Shown here piece after piece: positions 1 to 5,633 of a stretch of DNA of 18,659 nucleotides. A program made the translations under genes and the position numbers. The stretch is taken from contig NZ_UETR01000055.1 of assembly GCF_900491745.1 (NCBI RefSeq), positions 1 through 18,659 on the forward strand, in the 5' to 3' direction. Below the pieces are notes generated by a model, which worked only from the letters and a program-made list of their open reading frames with translations, ran no database searches and was not told the origin of the DNA. The first letter of the stretch is position 1; every line of letters starts with the position of its first letter. The DNA is from Amarolinea aalborgensis. GTDB lineage: Bacteria; Chloroflexota; Anaerolineae; SSC4; Amarolineaceae.

Positions 1-13
1 GACGCACGGCAGG

Positions 14-292
14 TCATACTTCAACTGCAACTGCATGGCTCCTCCATGTGCTGACCGATCTGCTCTCCAGGATCTCCAACATCTCCCGACTCGTGTGGAC
101 AAAATAGAACTCGCGTTGGGGATGTTGCCGATGCAATTCGTTGTAGCACTGCATTGCCGTGGTCCCATCTGGGCAAGTCTCGATCACGGCAATACGGTCG
201 AGAATACGATGATTCTCGGCAGAGTGCGCTTCTAGTGCTTCGATCACCAACCATCGGTCGGGATAGGCGTTACGGACATCCAACCATCGCAT
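14..292 (-). CDS. Small conserved-looking hypothetical protein (92 aa)
   Basis: This is a compact soluble protein of 92 residues with no signal peptide, membrane segment or recognised catalytic motif. Its start, MRWLDVRNAYPDRWLVIEAL, and the middle segment with HSAENHRILDRIAVI resemble a family of roughly 90-residue uncharacterised proteins that I recall from cyanobacteria and Chloroflexota; no function is known to me. I chose the ATG at 292 over an upstream in-frame TTG at 304 because a GGAGG Shine-Dalgarno sequence lies about 7 bases before it. The stop is TGA at 14-16, so the gene is complete just inside the window edge. It lies downstream of a good leftward promoter (437-465) and overlaps the 3' end of a doubtful small ORF. 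In such families these genes often sit beside other small ORFs; whether this one belongs to a toxin-antitoxin-like pair is only a guess. Confidence 0.75.
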   Translation of the reverse strand: MRWLDVRNAYPDRWLVIEALEAHSAENHRILDRIAVIETCPDGTTAMQCYNELHRQHPQREFYFVHTSREMLEILESRSVSTWRSHAVAVEV

Positions 293-423
293 GATTGCCT
301 CCAACCATCATGAACTTGAGCAAACCCTTGCAGATCATCCTCGGACAATGTGGGCGCGGTTAAGAGCAGGCGTTGAAGTTGCTGAGGCTCATGATCATTC
401 TCCCCTTCCAGCGCTCGCGGCAC
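244..423 (-). CDS. Doubtful small ORF (59 aa), possibly a frameshifted partner of the 92-aa gene
   Basis: The reading frame from a GTG at 423 encodes 59 residues. The central part (LLLTAPTLSEDDL) looks like a real helical, acidic small protein, but the last 20 residues (Trp- and Pro-rich, ending PIPTDGW) look like out-of-frame sequence and overlap the start of the next gene by 49 bases. That pattern fits a small gene whose 3' end has been frameshifted, or a short gene overlapping its partner. The GTG is about 13 bases after the -10 box of a good leftward promoter, so its transcript would have only a very short leader. No Shine-Dalgarno sequence is visible. The frame stays open further upstream to 630, but that extension is Arg/Ser/Pro-rich and unconvincing. 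No family recognised. Confidence 0.35.
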   Translation of the reverse strand: MPRALEGENDHEPQQLQRLLLTAPTLSEDDLQGFAQVHDGWRQSCDGWMSVTPIPTDGW

Positions 424-436
424 CCCGTCAGGAGAA

Positions 437-465
437 ATTATACCCGCAACGAAGCCAGGTGACAA
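437..465 (-). promoter_or_regulatory. Sigma70-type promoter, TTGTCA-17-TATAAT
   Basis: On the minus strand a -35 box TTGTCA (465-460) is followed after exactly 17 bases by a perfect -10 box TATAAT (442-437). Transcription would start near 430 and read the small ORF and the 92-aa gene. It is one of the best consensus matches in the window. Confidence 0.65.
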
Positions 466-602
466 GGGTGCGCGCCGCTGGTTGGAATTGATCTCTTGCG
501 GCGTGGCTCTCTTCGGTCTCACCCCTGTCTCCGTCGTGGTGGGCGCTGATCCCGCTCGGCGCAGGCGGAGACATGAGATCACCCACGTCAACCGGCCGGG
601 CG

Positions 603-631
603 TTGACGCACCCAAGTGGCGGTGGTACAAT
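603..631 (+). promoter_or_regulatory. Sigma70-type promoter, TTGACG-17-TACAAT, extended -10
   Basis: A -35 box TTGACG (603-608), 17-base spacer and -10 box TACAAT (626-631) preceded by TG one base upstream (TGgTACAAT) make a strong rightward promoter. The transcript would start near 638, run through the PIN remnant and continue into the toxin-antitoxin pair at 807. It is divergent from the promoter at 437-465; the 137 bp between them contains no gene I can support, only a short inverted repeat TGTCTCCG/CGGAGACA (526-533 and 566-573). Confidence 0.6.
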
Positions 632-644
632 CACGATCAAGACC

Positions 645-767
645 GGCTGCCTGGTCACCCTCAACCGCCGCCATTTCATCGAAGACCCGGAAGTAGCCCG
701 GCGATCGGGCTTGCGCATCGAGACGCCAGGCGACGCGCTGGCGTGGGTGCGGGGCGAGATCGGGTAA
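645..767 (+). pseudogene. C-terminal remnant of a PIN-domain (VapC-like) toxin
   Basis: The translated segment CLVTLNRRHFIEDPEVARR, followed by SGLRIETPGDALAWVRGEIG and a TAA stop at 765-767, matches the last 40 or so residues typical of PIN-domain toxins: a beta strand ending in an LVT-x-NRRHF motif and a terminal PGDAL helix. The upstream two-thirds of the domain, including the first catalytic acidic residues, is absent: going left the frame enters promoter sequence (603-631). No ATG or GTG start with a ribosome site precedes it. It therefore looks like a 5'-deleted gene sitting between a promoter and another toxin-antitoxin pair. The stop codon is in the same frame as the following gene, separated by one codon from a possible TTG start at 771. 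Confidence 0.55.
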
Positions 768-806
768 GCCTTGTGTAAGGAGAAACGGCTCATATACGGC
801 AACAAC

Positions 807-1109
807 ATGACAACGACGCACATTCCAAGCGGACTGCGTCCCCACTTCCAGGAATACGATCTGCCGAGCCTTGACCTGGACCGAGACGCTGATCTGATTA
901 TCCAACGCACACTCGAATACGGCACCTGGGACGAAATCCGCTGGCTGGTTGCCAGCTACGGCGTTGATCGCGTCCGCACCTTCGTGCGCGTGCGAGGTGA
1001 GCGCATGCTCTCACGCGTGACCTTCAATTACTGGCGCAAGCTGCTGCGCATCCATCGTTGGCGCCACTCGCCGTTCGCCAACGAAGCGAGGGAAGTATGG
1101 ATGTACTGA
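807..1109 (+). CDS. DUF6922-like putative antitoxin of an AbiEii-type pair (100 aa)
   Basis: A 100-residue protein with the pattern PHFQEYDLPSLDLDRDADLI, then a Gly-Thr-Trp segment, a YGVDRV helix, and a C-terminal LSRVTFNYWRKLL stretch. This is the layout of the small DUF6922-type domain that I know mainly as the gene immediately upstream of AbiEii-family nucleotidyltransferases. Its expected role, by family context, is cytoplasmic antitoxin or toxin partner. The start is uncertain. I chose the ATG at 807; an in-frame TTG at 771 would add 12 residues. A strong AAGGAG at 777-782 lies 24 bases before the ATG, too far for normal use, and no start codon sits at the right distance from it. A weak -10-like TATACG (793-798) could give a nearly leaderless message. 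The last 13 bases overlap the next gene, which supports translational coupling. Confidence 0.75.
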   Translation: MTTTHIPSGLRPHFQEYDLPSLDLDRDADLIIQRTLEYGTWDEIRWLVASYGVDRVRTFVRVRGERMLSRVTFNYWRKLLRIHRWRHSPFANEAREVWMY

Positions 1110-1780
1110 CTCTTGCGAACCCGCACTGGGAAGCGCTCACACCCGAGACTCAACAGGCATTTCATCTCGCTGCTACTCTTCCCTTTCTTAACCGCTATTA
1201 CCTGGCCGGCGGTACAGGATTGGCCCTACATCTCGGCCATCGTTTGTCAGTTGACCTTGATTTCTTCTCAGCGGCCGCTGACGCCGTGGGACCGGAAGAG
1301 CGCTCTGCTATGGCAACAGCTTTTGACGACCCCACGCTCTCGGTCAGCCATGACAAGGACATGACCTTTGTGGCCACATGGCGAGGAGTTGGTATCAGTT
1401 TCTTTCGCCTAGCCCTCTACCCATTGGCCCAGGCGCCATGCTGGCTAAAAGGCGTGCCGGTGGCCACGGTGGCGGAGATCGGCGCCATGAAGTTGGCGGC
1501 CATCATGTCCAGAGGTACACGCAAAGACTATATTGATCTCTACTTCATTCTGCAACGAGTAACCATCGGCCAGATCTTCGAGGTTGCCGCCGTGAAATAC
1601 GCGCGCGTACGCACTTTTGCCGTGAGCGCAGTTCGTGCGCTGGCCTACTTCGCCGACGCCGAGGCTGCCCCCATGCCACAGATGCTAGATCGTACCTCCT
1701 GGACAACGATGAAACGGTTCCTGGAGCGCCAAGCCCTGGAGGCTGGGCGTAAACACCTGGAAGACCTGTGGTCAGGTTGA
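1097..1780 (+). CDS. AbiEii/AbiGii-type nucleotidyltransferase toxin (227 aa)
   Basis: The protein carries the hallmark of the AbiEii/AbiGii nucleotidyltransferase family (DNA polymerase beta-like fold): GGTGLALHLGHRLSVDLDFF at residues 38-57, i.e. the GG-T-x-L motif, an Arg-x-Ser pair and the catalytic DxD (D53, D55). A later KDYIDLYFIL stretch corresponds to the conserved lysine/aspartate motif of the family. Family members transfer nucleotides (to tRNA acceptor ends in studied cases) and act as toxins in toxin-antitoxin or abortive-infection systems. Length fits the family. The ATG at 1097 has a purine-rich GAGGGAA a few bases upstream and lies inside the previous gene, overlapping it by 13 bases, as usual for this pair. 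All key residues seen are intact, so the toxin is probably active. Which substrate it modifies cannot be told from sequence. Confidence 0.88.
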   Translation: MDVLTLANPHWEALTPETQQAFHLAATLPFLNRYYLAGGTGLALHLGHRLSVDLDFFSAAADAVGPEERSAMATAFDDPTLSVSHDKDMTFVATWRGVGISFFRLALYPLAQAPCWLKGVPVATVAEIGAMKLAAIMSRGTRKDYIDLYFILQRVTIGQIFEVAAVKYARVRTFAVSAVRALAYFADAEAAPMPQMLDRTSWTTMKRFLERQALEAGRKHLEDLWSG

Positions 1781-1855
1781 GGGCCATGGTCCGCAAAGGC
1801 AGGCTTTGCAGCGGTTACAACGATTTGAGTCGCCCGACCTGTTTCGACGTGGGCG

Positions 1856-1888
1856 GCTCGACCGAGACTTCGGGGAGCTCGGTCGAGT
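1856..1888. repeat. Strong hairpin (inverted repeat CTCGACCGAG)
   Basis: CTCGACCGAG (1857-1866) and its exact complement CTCGGTCGAG (1878-1887) flank an 11-base loop; allowing one wobble pair the stem extends to 14 bp. It lies downstream of the AbiEii gene inside intergenic repeat DNA. There is no T-run after it, so it is not a classic intrinsic terminator, although it could stabilise the 3' end of the toxin message. Confidence 0.6.
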
Positions 1889-1889
1889 C

Positions 1890-1942
1890 GCTCACGACGA
1901 AGCCTCAATCGCCCGACCCGCCCCCATTCTGAAATGCACCCC
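1890..1942 (-). repeat. Dispersed intergenic repeat, copy 1
   Basis: Read on the minus strand this starts GGGGTGCATTTCAG and ends with a stretch containing GCGATTGAGGCTTCGTCGTG. The same beginning and the same GCGATTGAGG stretch occur at 18413-18475 on the plus strand, with about 7 bp missing here in between; a third, more diverged copy is at 11236. The 1781-1957 interval holds no supported gene, only this repeat and the neighbouring hairpin. Confidence 0.7.
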
Positions 1943-1957
1943 ACACAGACTGATTGG

Positions 1958-1986
1958 TTGCGCAATGCGCCAGCCGTTGGTATAAT
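1958..1986 (+). promoter_or_regulatory. Promoter of the rnc operon, TTGCGC-17-TATAAT
   Basis: A perfect -10 TATAAT (1981-1986) with an extended TG (TGgTATAAT) is preceded, 17 bases upstream, by TTGCGC (1958-1963). Expected transcription start is near 1993, giving a leader of about 80 bases to the RNase III start and only about 4 bases to the ATG at 1997. Confidence 0.65.
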
Positions 1987-1996
1987 GTCCGCCGGG

Positions 1997-2083
1997 ATGA
2001 TCCAGGTTGGTGTGACGCCAGCCCCGCGCAGGCCAGCCGTGTCACCCTCCCCGCCGCTATCCTTGACTTCGAGATGCCTATGA
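1997..2083 (+). CDS. Possible 28-aa leader peptide upstream of rnc
   Basis: An ATG at 1997 lies about 10 bases after the -10 box, so the message would be nearly leaderless for this ORF. It encodes MIQVGVTPAPRRPAV and continues Ser/Pro/Leu-rich for 28 residues, ending in TGA at 2081-2083. That stop overlaps an in-frame rnc ATG at 2080 as ATGA, the usual arrangement for translational coupling. No Shine-Dalgarno sequence precedes any of the three candidate rnc starts, which makes coupling plausible. It may equally be chance: the ORF is short and has no recognised homology. Confidence 0.3.
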   Translation: MIQVGVTPAPRRPAVSPSPPLSLTSRCL

Positions 2084-2811
2084 CCATGTTGGACTTGATC
2101 GCCGCGGTCGAAGCGAAGACTGCCCTGGTCTTCCAGGACAAGACATTGTTGCAGCGCGCGCTGACGCACCGCTCCTATCTCAATGAGTTCCCAGACTTCC
2201 CGCTCTCTGATAACGAACGGCTCGAATTCCTGGGAGATGCCGTGCTCGGTTTCGTCATCGGCGCCTATCTCTATCATCGGTTCCCCGAACAGCCAGAGGG
2301 CTACCTGACCAACATGCGCGCCGCGCTGGTGCGCCGCGAAACGTTGGCTGATTTTGCCCGGCGGCTGAACCTGGGACAGTATCTGCTGATGGGGCACGGC
2401 GAAGCCGAATCGGGCGGCCGCAATCGCCCGGCCACACTGTGCGCGGCCTTCGAAGCGCTGATCGGCGCTGTGTACCTGGACGCCGGCCTGGCCCGTGTGG
2501 ATGACCTCCTGCTGCCGCTCATCGTTCCGTTTCTCGACAATCTGCAGCAGCAGGCAGATTACAAGGATGCCAAGAGCCGGCTGCAAGAGCGCGTGCAAAG
2601 CCAGCGCCAGGTTACGCCGCGCTACCAGACGGTCAGCGCAGAAGGCCCTGATCACTTGAAGGAGTTTACCGTCCAGGTCTTTCTGGGCGACGCGGTGTAC
2701 GGCGAAGGTCGCGGCAGCAGCAAACGCCAGGCCGAACAGCTCGCCGCCATCCAGGCGCTGCAGCAGCTCGAATTGGAAGACCTGGATGATCTGCGACGCA
2801 AGCACGACTAA
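2074..2811 (+). CDS. rnc: Ribonuclease III
   Basis: Cytoplasmic double-strand-specific endoribonuclease used in rRNA maturation and mRNA turnover. The RNase III signature NERLEFLGDAV is at residues 47-57, giving the equivalents of E. coli E38, E41 and D45 (here E48, E51, D55). The second metal-binding helix reads LCAAFEALIGAVYLD (122-136): the glutamate (E127) is kept, but the position of E. coli D114 is alanine (A124, codon 2443-2445). A C-terminal double-stranded RNA-binding domain spans about 164-235 (DAKSRLQERVQ, GRGSSKRQAEQLAA). At 245 aa the length is normal. Three in-frame ATGs (2074, 2080, 2086) are possible and none has a clear ribosome site; 2080 overlaps the stop of a possible leader ORF. 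The frame extends to 1954, but the promoter at 1958-1986 excludes that. The next gene begins 25 bases after the stop. Confidence 0.93.
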   Translation: MPMTMLDLIAAVEAKTALVFQDKTLLQRALTHRSYLNEFPDFPLSDNERLEFLGDAVLGFVIGAYLYHRFPEQPEGYLTNMRAALVRRETLADFARRLNLGQYLLMGHGEAESGGRNRPATLCAAFEALIGAVYLDAGLARVDDLLLPLIVPFLDNLQQQADYKDAKSRLQERVQSQRQVTPRYQTVSAEGPDHLKEFTVQVFLGDAVYGEGRGSSKRQAEQLAAIQALQQLELEDLDDLRRKHD

Positions 2812-2836
2812 CCCGGCGGCGCCGCGGCCAGCCGCA

Positions 2837-3715
2837 ATGCCCATCGCCCAACACGAACAATCCACCCTGCTCATTACCGGCTTGTCTGGCTACGTGGGGC
2901 AGGGGCTGGCCCGCCATCCGGCCCTGGCCCGTTTTGGCCGCGTGGTGGGCACCTACTTCCAGCACCCCGTGAGCTTGCCCGGCCACGCAACCTGCCGGCT
3001 CGATTTGACCGACGCCCAGGCCGTAGACGCGCTGTGGGAGGCCGTGCAGCCCACGGTAGTCATCCACACCGCGGCCAATTTTGCGCAGCCGGCCAGTCTG
3101 ACAGCAAGCATCGTGGCTGGCACGCAGCATGTCGTGGCCGCCGCCGCCAAACACGGCGCTCGCCTCGTGCATCTCTCCTCTGATGTCATCTTCGATGGCG
3201 AACATCCACCCTACGCCGAAGACGCGTCCCCCGATCCCATCACGCCCTACGCACAGGCCAAGGCGCAGGCGGAGACGCTCGTGCGCACGTCAGGTTTGGC
3301 AGACTGGGTTATGGTGCGTACGTCCCTGGTGACCGGCCTGGCGCCGGTTGACCCGCGGACGCAGTGGGTGTGGGACAGCGTGCGCGCACGGCGGCCGATC
3401 ACGCTGTTTACTGATGAGTACCGTTGTCCGGTATGGGTTGAGGATTTGGCCGCGGCCCTGCTGGAGCTGACGCAGCTCGATTTCCGGGGTGTGCTCAACG
3501 TCGCCGGCCCACAGCGCCTGAGCCGTTACGCGTTCGGCGTGAAGCTCTGCGCCTTCGCCGGTCTCGATCCCGCGGCCATCACGGCCGCTGTCGTCGCCAA
3601 CAGCGGCCTGGTGCGCCCGCGTGATTGCACGCTGGATATCCGCCTGGCCCAGCGCGTGCTGCGCACGCGTCTGCGCAGCGTGGACGAGGGATTGCTATCT
3701 GCTCACAACAGGTAG
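2837..3715 (+). CDS. RmlD-like NAD(P)-dependent sugar-nucleotide reductase (extended SDR)
   Basis: A 292-residue extended short-chain dehydrogenase/reductase. The N-terminal nucleotide-binding loop is TGLSGYVG (14-21), the catalytic serine region is SSDVIFDG (114-121) and the Tyr-x3-Lys pair is Y138/K142 (YAQAK). A C-terminal stretch (LNVAGPQRLSRYAFG) matches dTDP-4-dehydrorhamnose reductase (RmlD/RfbD)-like enzymes and the related MAT2B-type family. The substrate is probably a nucleotide-linked 4-keto sugar, but no other rhamnose genes are nearby, so the exact reaction is open. I chose the ATG at 2837; the frame opens at 2786 inside rnc, but the extra residues are not SDR-like. The ribosome site is weak. 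Position 25 bases behind rnc suggests cotranscription. The stop overlaps the convergent cytochrome oxidase gene by 13 bases. Confidence 0.85.
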   Translation: MPIAQHEQSTLLITGLSGYVGQGLARHPALARFGRVVGTYFQHPVSLPGHATCRLDLTDAQAVDALWEAVQPTVVIHTAANFAQPASLTASIVAGTQHVVAAAAKHGARLVHLSSDVIFDGEHPPYAEDASPDPITPYAQAKAQAETLVRTSGLADWVMVRTSLVTGLAPVDPRTQWVWDSVRARRPITLFTDEYRCPVWVEDLAAALLELTQLDFRGVLNVAGPQRLSRYAFGVKLCAFAGLDPAAITAAVVANSGLVRPRDCTLDIRLAQRVLRTRLRSVDEGLLSAHNR

Positions 3716-4278
3716 AGGACAATAAAGAAGGGCAGCCACATCAGATCAAGGAAATGCCACACCATTGCAGCCATGGGCGTGGCGCGCAGGCGCTCGGCAT
3801 CCACCGCGCTGTGCAGTTGATCGAGCAGTCGCGTCAACAGAACGAGGCCGAGAATGATGTGCATCGCGTGAAAACCGGCCATCGTAAAGAAGACCGCGCC
3901 GTAGACGCCGCTCTGAATGGTCATGCCGGCCGTCGTAAACTGGTAGATTTGACCAGCCAGGAAGAGCAACCCCAGGATGATTGTGACCAGCATGAGGCGA
4001 TTGAAGCGGGTTGAATCGCCCTGGCGTCCTGCGCGCAGGGCCAGGTGCAGGGTCAGGCTGCTCGCCAGCAAAAACAACGTCACGACCAGGCCCTTCCACA
4101 GCGAGAGAGGCTGCACCCCGGCCGGCGGCCATTCAACGCTGATGTTGTGCAGGTTGAGCACCACGATCGTCAAGGTGACGAAGACGAGGGCATAGGAGCC
4201 AAGAAAAACAAGCAGCGCAAAACGCTCGTGGCCGGTCGTCCGTGATTGCTGGCTGCTGCGCATCATACGATTTTGCAT
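3703..4278 (-). CDS. Cytochrome c oxidase subunit III-like protein (five-helix form)
   Basis: An integral membrane protein of 191 residues with five hydrophobic helices (about 20-42, 62-82, 95-112, 126-148, 172-191). The family signatures are present: GVYG...GFHAMHIILG in helix 4 (GFHAMH at 135-140) and WHFLDLMW (174-181) in the last helix. Subunit III of haem-copper oxidases stabilises the catalytic core and holds lipid in the proton-uptake region. This is the short bacterial form lacking the first two helices of the seven-helix version. The glutamate often found before the GVYG helix seems to be glutamine here (GQIYQF). The ATG at 4278 is preceded by GGGAGAG; a TTG at 4296 would add six residues. 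No subunit I or II gene is in the window, so it is an orphan unless the rest lies elsewhere. It is divergent from 4440 and tail-to-tail overlapping with the reductase. Confidence 0.88.
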   Translation of the reverse strand: MQNRMMRSSQQSRTTGHERFALLVFLGSYALVFVTLTIVVLNLHNISVEWPPAGVQPLSLWKGLVVTLFLLASSLTLHLALRAGRQGDSTRFNRLMLVTIILGLLFLAGQIYQFTTAGMTIQSGVYGAVFFTMAGFHAMHIILGLVLLTRLLDQLHSAVDAERLRATPMAAMVWHFLDLMWLPFFIVLYLL

Positions 4279-4439
4279 GGCGAAAAACTCTCCCAACGCA
4301 ATGAGTCAAGACGAAGTAGTAACAGAGTGGAGTATGACACCGCTTACCGGATGTTCTGTGATAGATTTCTCAATTTCACCTTTGTCTCGATCATCACGCT
4401 GTTTCACGTCCAATACCCTCTGAGAAGGATCCTACGATT

Positions 4440-5465
4440 ATGACCACTCACTCAGTGGCCTGGCAGGAAACGGCCGGGCTGGCTTTCTTGCCCGCCGCCG
4501 ATCAACTCTGGCGCCAGACGCCCACGCCGTTGACCGCGCGCTACCAACCGCTGGGCGTGCCGTTGGCGTTCGCCACCAATGCGCCCATCCTGGCCGCGAT
4601 GGCCGCCGACTCCTTTGGCCCGTGGGGCGCGCCCGACTCGCACGCGCCGGCCTTGCGCCTCAACTTTTTTTTGCACACGGCCAGCGAAACGCTTGATCGC
4701 GCGACGCGGCCGGCGCCGGTCTTTCGTGCGCAGGATGATTACTTCATGCTCAGCGTTGGCAGCAGCCTGGGCATGGCCGATCGCGCGGCGGGGTTTGGCA
4801 TGGCCTTCATCACCCCGACGCTGCTGGCTGATCCTCTCTTCGTGCAAGAAGGCTTCCTGGAATGTCTGGCCTTCTTTCTGGTTACGCGCCGCCGCCGCGC
4901 CGTGTTGCACGCAGCCGGCCTGGTGGATCGCGGGCGCGGCGTTCTGCTGACCGGCCCCAGCGGCGCGGGCAAGTCCACGCTGGCCTTTGCCTGCCTGCGC
5001 GCTGGGTTTCAACTGCTGGCCGAAGATGTAATCTACCTGGATGAAGACAGCCGCCCGCTGCAAGCCTGGGGCGCGCCCTGGCGCCTGCACCTTCTGCCTG
5101 ACGGCGAACGCTTCTTCCCCGAGCTGGCGACCGCGCCCTATGTGACGCAGTTGAACGGCGAAATCAAGCGCCGCGTCGAGGTCAACCAGCTTTGGCCCGG
5201 GGCGGCCGTGCCAACCGCGCCGGTAGCAGGCGTGCTAATGCTGCGCCGAGCCCATGGAAAAGCCAGCGCGCTGGAAGCGGTCAACCCCGCGGCGTTGCGC
5301 CGCACGCTCATCGGCTTTCAGGATCAAATGGGCGCTGACTACCTGGCCGCCATGCACGCCGCCGCTGATCGCCTGCTCGCCGGTCGCGCCGCAACCCTGG
5401 CCGTGGGCAGCGATCTGGATGCGGCCGTGACGCTCATCCGCGCGTGGATGGATGCTGACGCTTGA
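4440..5465 (+). CDS. HprK-like P-loop kinase-family protein (341 aa)
   Basis: The central half contains HAAGLVDRGRGVLLTGPSGA with the Walker A loop GPSGAGKST at residues 172-180, followed by LLAEDVIYLDED and an APWRLHLL segment. This is the arrangement of HPr kinase-like (serine kinase/phosphorylase) domains found in many uncharacterised Chloroflexota, cyanobacterial and peptide-maturation proteins. The N-terminal 160 residues are unassigned and may bind a partner. It is not a classical HprK: there is no N-terminal HprK regulatory domain and no HPr gene nearby. Its substrate is unknown; in other genomes such proteins accompany glycosyltransferases or lasso-peptide genes, but here the neighbour is a secreted protease. 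The ATG at 4440 has AAGGA (4425-4429) ten bases upstream. It is transcribed divergently from the oxidase gene, and the intervening 161 bp holds no other supported feature. Confidence 0.75.
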   Translation: MTTHSVAWQETAGLAFLPAADQLWRQTPTPLTARYQPLGVPLAFATNAPILAAMAADSFGPWGAPDSHAPALRLNFFLHTASETLDRATRPAPVFRAQDDYFMLSVGSSLGMADRAAGFGMAFITPTLLADPLFVQEGFLECLAFFLVTRRRRAVLHAAGLVDRGRGVLLTGPSGAGKSTLAFACLRAGFQLLAEDVIYLDEDSRPLQAWGAPWRLHLLPDGERFFPELATAPYVTQLNGEIKRRVEVNQLWPGAAVPTAPVAGVLMLRRAHGKASALEAVNPAALRRTLIGFQDQMGADYLAAMHAAADRLLAGRAATLAVGSDLDAAVTLIRAWMDADA

Positions 5466-5487
5466 GCCATGACGAGTGTTGGAATGA

Positions 5488-5524
5488 CTCCAGGTTGCCC
5501 CCCGGCTGGAGCCTTGTTCTTTTT
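5488..5524 (+). terminator. Possible weak intrinsic terminator
   Basis: CTCCAG (5488-5493) and CTGGAG (5506-5511) can pair around a 12-base C-rich loop, followed by CTTGTTCTTTTT. The stem is only 6 bp, so termination would be partial. It would separate the HprK-like gene from the secreted protease. Confidence 0.35.
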
Positions 5525-5633
5525 ACGATCTCTAAACGACTCCTTCGTATACTTCCAGGCATGTCGCCTCCGAGAGCGGCAAAGCTCACAAGGGCGTTGG
5601 CCCCGCAGTCGCCAGATCAAAGGACACATCCAT

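Noticed and set aside
428..925. Minus-strand 165-codon frame over the divergent promoter region
   Set aside because: Ser/Arg-rich composition without motif, and it overlaps both promoters, the PIN remnant and the antitoxin start.
1645..2874. Long minus-strand open frame (409 codons) across rnc
   Set aside because: It is antisense to a clear RNase III gene in GC-rich DNA, shows no domain and crosses promoter and repeat sequence.
4440..5465. Calling this gene true HPr kinase/phosphorylase (hprK)
   Set aside because: Only the P-loop kinase-like core matches; the normal N-terminal domain and an HPr partner are missing.
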